This document shows, piece after piece, positions 57,877 to 64,000 of a stretch of DNA of 64,000 nucleotides. The stretch is taken from positions 5,060,411 through 5,124,410 of the forward strand of contig NC_087064.1 in NCBI RefSeq assembly GCF_963678635.1, written 5' to 3'. The notes under the pieces were generated by a model. The model saw only the letters and a program-made list of their open reading frames with translations, did no database searches and had not been told where the DNA came from. The translations under genes and the position numbers were made by a program. Source of the DNA: Symsagittifera roscoffensis (taxonomy: Eukaryota; Xenacoelomorpha; Acoela; Convolutidae). Numbering within the stretch: the stretch's first letter is position 1; each line of letters opens with the position of its first letter.

Positions 57877-58950
57877 CTCATTTCCTGTTTAGTGCAGTTG
57901 CTGCGTATTATGTTTCATAATTATTCAAACATTTCACATTACATTAGATTTCATATAATGAATATTTTTGCTACTTTTTCAATTCTCAATTCATAGCAGG
58001 CAGTTCAACATTTTTTAAAACCACAATCGCCATTCGTCGAACCCCCCACCAGTTTACCCCCCCCCCCCCCCCCCCCTTCCCCTACGTTTATTGAACGTGC
58101 TGGGGGAATGGGTGGGTTTGTTGAGGATTGGAAAACTTGTTGAGGGGACTTTAACTTCTCAGGAGAACTTGAGTGGGGCGGTAAACTGAGGGAGTGAGAG
58201 TAAACATGGGGATGGGGTAGGTTGAATTTTTTGACTTTGTACGTTCAATGAAACCCCCTACTAAATTCTAACTAATCCCCCGAATGGGGGGCTGAAAGGT
58301 AATGGTTGAAGTTAATGGTTGGATTTGAAGGGGGAATTGAAATTGTATTTGGTTGGATCAAGTTAGCATCCCCAATCAACCAAGTTAAGATTATCCACCC
58401 CAGCGTTTCAATTTAAATAAAACTTACAAAGCGCTGCTGGTAATTATTTCCTGGTAATTTTCTGGTAATTATTTGAAAAAATATTCGTTTTAAGAACAAA
58501 AAACTAATAGATTATAACGGATTATAATGGATCATAATGGATTTTTTCACGGATGATATAGTATTTTTTTAAAACAAATTTCCCCTGTTCTTAAAGGGGA
58601 AGGGAGAGACTGTTAGTTCGATCCCAAAACTATATTAAGCGGATTAAAGCAGAGCTCAACAGGTTTCAAAGCAATTTCAAGAACTTTTTTGAACCGCTTG
58701 CGGAAAACTTCGCTTTTCTAAAAGTTTTAACATGATTTGAGAATTCTTAAGCTCGCATTATATTTCGTACGGAACATGGTTAGTTTTTAAGCGCCTGAAT
58801 TCATAACCGGGTCAAGTTTTATTTCGGTTTTTGGTTTTATTTCGAGACTTTGTAATTTAATCGCAATAACGTGACATTGTAATTTGTAATTATTTCGAGA
58901 CTTCGTAATTTAACAGCATAACACGACCAAGATAGTTTATTTTTTAGCTT
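57877..58950. other. Intergenic DNA with a poly-C run
   Basis: 58057-58076 is a run of about 20 C within ACC/GGG-rich sequence that extends to about 58400. Strings such as CAGTTTACCCCCC and the reverse form GGTAAACTGAGGG make weak inverted similarity. No gene supported. Confidence 0.4.
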
Positions 58951-58959
58951 TTCGCCATC

Positions 58960-59110
58960 TTAAGGGGCACTTATTTTAGAGGTAAGACCTTCACTTTGAA
59001 ATTGTCAGATCGTGAGTTCGATCCCATGCCATGGCAATAGGACGAGCTCTAGACGAGATTGTTAAGGCCTACTGATAGCTCCTCTACGATTAGCAGGAAC
59101 CACATTTAAA
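58960..59110 (+). other. Possible tRNA-derived SINE fragment
   Basis: TTAGAGGTAAGACC followed about 30 bases later by GTGAGTTCGATCCC resembles the A and B boxes of a tRNA-derived RNA polymerase III promoter. The arms do not fold as a good tRNA, so this is not an active tRNA gene. A SINE head is the best reading, but it is weak. Confidence 0.25.
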
Positions 59111-60962
59111 ATAACCCAGTAACACCAGGCTTTGCAGAAACAGAAAAATGTTTCGCACTCAATTTTGACAAAAAAAATTGACCACGAGGACCAGCAAACG
59201 GTCAAAACTTACCAAAATACACACAAAAAATTGCAACAAAAGACATTTTAGCCCAATTTAAGGAAAGTGTTAAGAAAGATATTCTCATGCGCAAAGAACT
59301 GAATACGTAAAAATTCTCAACCAATCGATGTCCTTTGAACTGTCTAAAACCGACTGAAATTATCAATTTTTCTTCTGAGTTTTGGACTGGTAAGCACTGA
59401 TCTTACATTTGCAAAACTCAATTGAAACTTAATTTCAATTTAAAACAAGGCATTTCCGCTAATTTAAGTTTTTGTGCTCAGCAAAGGAATAAGCGATAGT
59501 TTTTTTTTCGCTGCGAGTTGTCTTTTTGAGTGTGTTGTTTTTTTTCGTTTACCAATTATTTGCTACAAATTGCTGCCCGGCTGATTATTACGCGATGCGG
59601 TTTGCCACAACCGTCAAAAAATTGCGCTGAAAAAACGCATTCTTATGAAAAATTTGCGTTCATTATACAAAGATATCATATCTGATAACGTGCATTTGGG
59701 TTTGATTTTAATGTATTGAGGCATCTTTGTACTTTTTTATTGGTTTTGTACTTGTTCCAGACCTCTGTCAGAAGAAGAGAAAAGCAAAAATTCATGTAGT
59801 GGTTTAATGCAATTTTCATTGGACGATAAATAAATTTACCTTTTATGATTAGATCTAAAAATAACGAATGTGGTTTTATGATTATACGTGGTTTTATGGT
59901 TAAAAAACATGGTTATATAATATGAACTTTCCCAATTTGCTTTTATTTATGTAACAAAATTGAAATTAAACTGTTGATCTGATAAATGAATGAGTTTTGA
60001 GGAAGTTTCAATATCATTTGCATTTTCTTACCGCGAGAAACCTTTGATCTTATCAAAAGAAATGGGCTTTTCTGAAACTTCTGCTTTCGGTTACGTATAT
60101 CTCTTCTACTGATTGTTGCTGAGTGCAATTTCTGACGGAGATTTTTTCGTATTTTTCTTCAAATTTTAACCTAAAACTGAATAAATTAATAAAAAAACAA
60201 AAAAATGGGGGGTCTCGACCTATGTTTTGACTGTTCACGACTCATAATTGGACTTTCTCGACCAAAATCGGGCATGTTTTGACATTGTGCTTGACTGAAA
60301 AATGCTTTTCGACACAATTTCAGTCGGAAAACATCAGTCAAAACATAAGTTCAAGTCAAAACATGAGTCAAGCACCTCAGCCCAAGTAGCTTGCAACAAC
60401 AATTTGACATTTCTAGAAAAAAAAAACATTCAGAAATCTTCTCGATTTGTTGTTTAGAGCGACCAAGATATTTTCTGAATTCTTTTGAAACGCCAAAAGT
60501 ACCCTGGCCCAGCAAAGTTTGACCCATTCATCTTATTTCTAAAAGTGCAATCCCACTTAAACACCCGATAATGTGTTCAAAAGTCTTTACACTTGAAGTT
60601 CGACAAATAATTTTTAATGAATTTATCACGCAAAAATTGAGCTGTCAAGTTTATTGCAGAAATATTGAAATATGAGAACGCGCTTTTTTTCGTTTCCTCG
60701 AAGCGTCTTTTTTGGTTTTTGGGCCCGGGTTGACCTCCATACACGAAAAAATGCTTGTTTTACTATTTCAGACAACAAAACTGCTTAAAAACTGTATGAT
60801 ACGCATTTTTTACATGGTTAGGAATGTTTTCCGAAAAAGAATTCCTGAGTTTTTGGGGGAATTTTGCTACCCCCACTACAAAAGGTTCAAATGCAGTTCA
60901 CGTGTGCGATTCATTAGGCCACTTAACCTGTGGGTTTTCCTGGGAAATAATACACCTTGTTT
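59111..60962. other. Intergenic DNA, nothing supported
   Basis: Minus-strand frames at 59943-60238 and a plus-strand frame beginning at 60712 have no recognised domains, and the latter runs into a MITE-like element. No RNA gene seen. Confidence 0.4.
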
Positions 60963-61380
60963 CAGGGGCAATTTTAGGGGCGGGGGAGCCTGGACGCCTC
61001 CTCCGTCAGAGATTCGACCCCCTGCCGACACAAAGGGTCCCCTTTGTACTACTTTGAGATATCCATTTTTGGCTACCGGACCCTTAGTTTTTTTAAAAGC
61101 GCCTTTGTGCGCTAATTTTTTCTAATTTTGAGGGGAATGCGCACGCCAAAAAAGGCAATTTTTGCTGAAATGTTTTCAAAAGTGCCTAAAAAATGTCTTT
61201 TTTGGCCTGTTTTTTTGTAAATTTCGCCTGCGGCCTAAAACTGTTGGCCAAAACAGGTTCTTTTCAGTGCTCTGGGAGAGCTCAGAAAATCATTTTGGTC
61301 GACCTAAAAAAAGTCGACGAAATTTTCGAAATTTTTTTGAAAACCGCCCGCCACCTCGAGAAAATCCTAGATCCCCCCTG
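60963..61380. mobile_element. MITE-like element, family B, copy 3
   Basis: It begins CAGGGGCAATTTTAGGGGCG and ends CCTAGATCCCCCCTG. It shares GATTCGACCCCCTGCCGAC, AAAGGGTCCCCTTT, GGCCTGTTTTTTTG and TTGGTCGACCTAAAAAAAG with the other copies. The left part keeps a GCCGACACAAAGGGTCCC block also seen at 27458, so copies 2 and 3 are closer to each other than to copy 1. Confidence 0.7.
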
Positions 61381-63290
61381 GGGGACCTAAAAATAAAACA
61401 AAATTCTCTGGATATCGGAGAGAACAAAGAGAATTTTTTCGGAGTTCGAATCATGATTGAAAGGATTTAAATATGATGCTGCGCCCTTTCATCTTGCTTT
61501 AAGGCCCTCTAAAAATCCAAAGTAAGCTTTAGTACCCTCCACTTTACTCCTAACCTACAATCAGAACAATCAGAACAGAAACTTCGGTTGCTGTTTGAGT
61601 AGCTCAGAAAGTTAAGAGAGAAAAAAATTGCTACTTTTGGAAAATGCAATTTTAATTAAGATTTACGAATTACAACTATGATTAAAAAATTGACTCGGGA
61701 CATAAATCCAGGTTCCTCATAAGAGTTCTATTGGCAAACAAAATTCACAATTCGAAACCAAAAAAGGTTCAGGCAAAAAATTTAGTTGATGATTTCCTAG
61801 AAAGATAAACCAGAGACAATTTTATTGTCTAAAATTTACTTTTTAACATTTGATTTTCTCTGAATCAGTTTTTTAAAAGTTTTTTGAGACAACTGGATAT
61901 TAAATCCTAATTTATTAGAAAAATTAAAACCCTGATTGTTTAAGTTTTAAGAAGCAAAGTGGTCGTAAAACTACTAGAAGTTGAACGCAAAAAGAAACTT
62001 GTTTTTATTTGGTATCTTGTCTGAACACTAAATGTGTGCCTGCACTTGGTTAAGGGTTGTATCCTTTTTTTTCCAGTTAATTTGACTCTTTTAGTCCTCC
62101 TAATTCTCATTTTCAGCAAAATTTTCCAAAAAGTTGCCAAAAAACCAGTTTTTTTCGACTGTCGAAAATTTTTCTGAAAACTTTCGAATAACGGCTCAGA
62201 AACCTCAAATTTGGTATAGCATTCGATCCTTTCCGATAATCATTTGCGGTGCCTGATTATGCGTCAAAAAAGAAAAAATTGATAACACTCGATTACAAAG
62301 TTCCTCCCCGAACCGAAGAAAAAGCAAAATTACAGGTATGCCCGCTATTAATCCATATAGATGTAGCGTTAGTTGCGCATCTGCATAGGTCTGAAATGAT
62401 GGTGAGCAGATCTAACTAGTAATCTTTTTTTCACTAGAGAGCAGGAGCAGACAAAATCGGACAAGAGAATGTCGGGTCTGGATCAGATACGTTCAGACAG
62501 ACCTGGTTAAGACATGTTCATATCTGGAAAAATTGCAGCAGGCAAATTTGCATTTTTTCACTTAAATTTTTTATTTGTTCATATAACAGTTGCTGCATCC
62601 ATGGCAAAATATGTTAGTTTTGTATTAGGATAAAATAAAAAACCTTTACACATTCATTCGGAAATTTTTTAGTTTTTTCGCAATTAAGTTTGTTTATTTA
62701 TAATTTTCATTTATCATCCCGCTTAAAAAAATTTTTTATTTCGTTTAGTTAGCAAGTTTGTTTGTTTATGTGTAACTTCAATTAAAATTCCTATCACTTA
62801 TCAACCAGCGTAGTTGAGACCTGTTTTACCTTTGGATACTTGGTCCTTCTTCTTATGAATTTTTTTCATTTAGTGTTTTGTAATTTTTCAAATAGTTTAC
62901 GAATCCGTATTCACAAAAATTGAAGTGCCTAATTGGCCAGTTTTGAATTGAACCGAACTATTGAGATCTAATTAGGGTTGGTAAAATTCCGGGAAAAGAT
63001 TAACCATGCCTCTCAGATCTTTTCTTGGAAAGATTCTATCAGAAAAGCTTCAGATGTGAAGCAGAACTGAACTATGCATGCTAGCTCCACACGTGGCAGG
63101 TCTAATTCTGGTCTTGAGAAAGTCTGGACTTTCGACAAAATCCATATATATCCCAGATAAGGAAAATACGTTCCTACATTCAAATGAAACATGAATCATA
63201 TCTGCACAAGATCTGAAATACCCGCATCCAGTTTCAAGCATTAATAATCGTTTATATTACAATTTTAGTACCAGTCTTACTAAAATTGAG
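61381..63290. other. Intergenic DNA, nothing supported
   Basis: A frame of 66 codons (61940..62140, minus) and one of 63 codons (63050..63241, minus) are not supported by composition or motifs. A CCAAAAAGTTGCCAAAAAACC segment near 62130 faintly recalls family B. Confidence 0.4.
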
Positions 63291-63515
63291 AAACAATCGA
63301 TTTTAATCAATTAATAATTGATGATAATCTCTCTTTTTAAAATCAAACTACAATTAATTATAATCCATTATGATCGATTATAATCGATTATTTATTCGTC
63401 TATTTTTCGATACAATTATAACCGATTATAATTGATTATAATCCATTAATTTTATTCAAATTTCTAGTTCTTTAGTTTTGCATAAAAATCCAATATAATC
63501 GATTATAAATGATTA
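63290..63515. repeat. AATCGATT/ATAATCGATT-rich patch
   Basis: A dense mix of TATAATCGATTATAATCG, AACCGATTATAATTGATT and TCCATTA strings similar to 28726..28940. Another begins at the right edge (63968..64000). Confidence 0.65.
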
Positions 63516-64000
63516 TTATCATTTTCGTTTGTCCATTTTGCCTTCGAAGTTGCATCTAAATTGCTTATATTTTATGCTTTTTGTAGACGTTGGTTTCAAT
63601 GAAAATAAAAAAATTTTTTTTAAAGTTTTCCAATTAATTCAAATTTTTAAGTTTTTTTTTTTCATTTCTTCCCCATTAGAGTTGTTTTGTGATGCAAATT
63701 TTAAGCTTTTTAAAACACCAAAACATCAAATTAATTTAGTTTCATGTTTGATTCGGAAGATTTCTTTTTCATTTACCTCGGGAACCTTTCCACTCATATC
63801 AAATGATCTCTATGAAACTTTTGTTTCGTGGTAAAATTTTGTGTTCAGATGAACCAAAGTGTTCAAGATATCTCTCTTTTAGAGATTTTCTTGTTGACAC
63901 AAAAATAATAACCCATAAGATATAATTCTAATGCATTTTTGAATTGACAAAGTTTCGGCATAATAAGAGATTATAATCAAATATAATCGATTAAAATTGA
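63516..64000. other. Right edge, nothing supported
   Basis: A plus-strand frame of 101 codons (63529..63834) is Phe/Lys-rich low-complexity sequence without a recognised domain. The last 35 bases begin a new ATAATCGATT patch. Confidence 0.4.

Noticed and set aside
58960-59110. A functional tRNA gene
   Set aside because: Only the B-box-like GAGTTCGATCC fits; acceptor and T-arm pairing are not satisfied.
1-64000. CRISPR arrays, bacterial operons, rRNA genes
   Set aside because: No regularly spaced short repeats with unique spacers, no ribosome-binding-site pattern and no rRNA motifs; the content is eukaryotic transposon-rich DNA.

Overview
The window is AT-rich eukaryotic DNA, most likely from an invertebrate animal. 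I cannot name the species: there is no rRNA, tRNA or clear host gene to place it. Two full-length copies of one very large LTR retroelement dominate. Both read on the minus strand. Copy 1 is 6735..25644 (18,910 bp) and copy 2 is 35024..53884 (18,861 bp). Each has 410-bp LTRs that start TG and end CA in element sense, with a 4-bp target-site duplication (AATC for copy 1, TTTT for copy 2). The different duplications show two independent insertions, not one duplicated segment.

Gene order in element sense (high to low coordinates): 5' LTR; primer-binding site; a leader of about 1.2 kb with repeated hairpins and a short leader ORF; ORF1, a small basic protein; a single-frame Gag-Pol of 2740 residues (CCHC knuckle, aspartic protease, Ty3/Gypsy-type RT, RNase H, D,D35E integrase, GPY-like C-terminus); two tiny hydrophobic ORFs; ORF-X, about 380 codons long with no methionine codon in either copy; an envelope glycoprotein of 872 residues that resembles the class III glycoproteins of chuviruses (Jingchuvirales); ORF-Y, an unrecognised protein of 599 residues; a 1.5-kb 3' region with a decayed reading frame; a polypurine-like site; 3' LTR. 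The 3' genes are packed by stop/start overlaps: ATGA between the two tiny ORFs, 13 nt between ORF-X and env, ATGA between env and ORF-Y. This points to a polycistronic mRNA using leaky scanning, reinitiation or splicing.

The copies are damaged in complementary ways. Copy 2 keeps Gag-Pol and ORF-Y intact, but ORF1 and the env tail carry frameshifts. Copy 1 keeps ORF1, ORF-X and env intact, but Gag-Pol has at least four nonsense changes and several frameshifts, and ORF-Y has one frameshift. The LTRs of copy 2 look identical and those of copy 1 differ at one base, so both insertions look young although the two lineages differ clearly in sequence.

Flanks: 1..3165 is a diverged satellite-like array (unit about 310-330 bp). 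A repeat of about 510 bp occurs at 3927..4450, 4458..4970 and 57376..57876. MITE-like elements with CAGGGGC-type ends lie at 5826..6162, 27420..27794 and 60963..61380. A TIR element lies at 54742..55144. A 0.64-kb tandem duplication covers 32002..33296, a 72-bp palindrome lies at 29683..29754, and patches rich in AATCGATTATAATCGATT recur. I found no convincing host protein-coding gene in the flanks.
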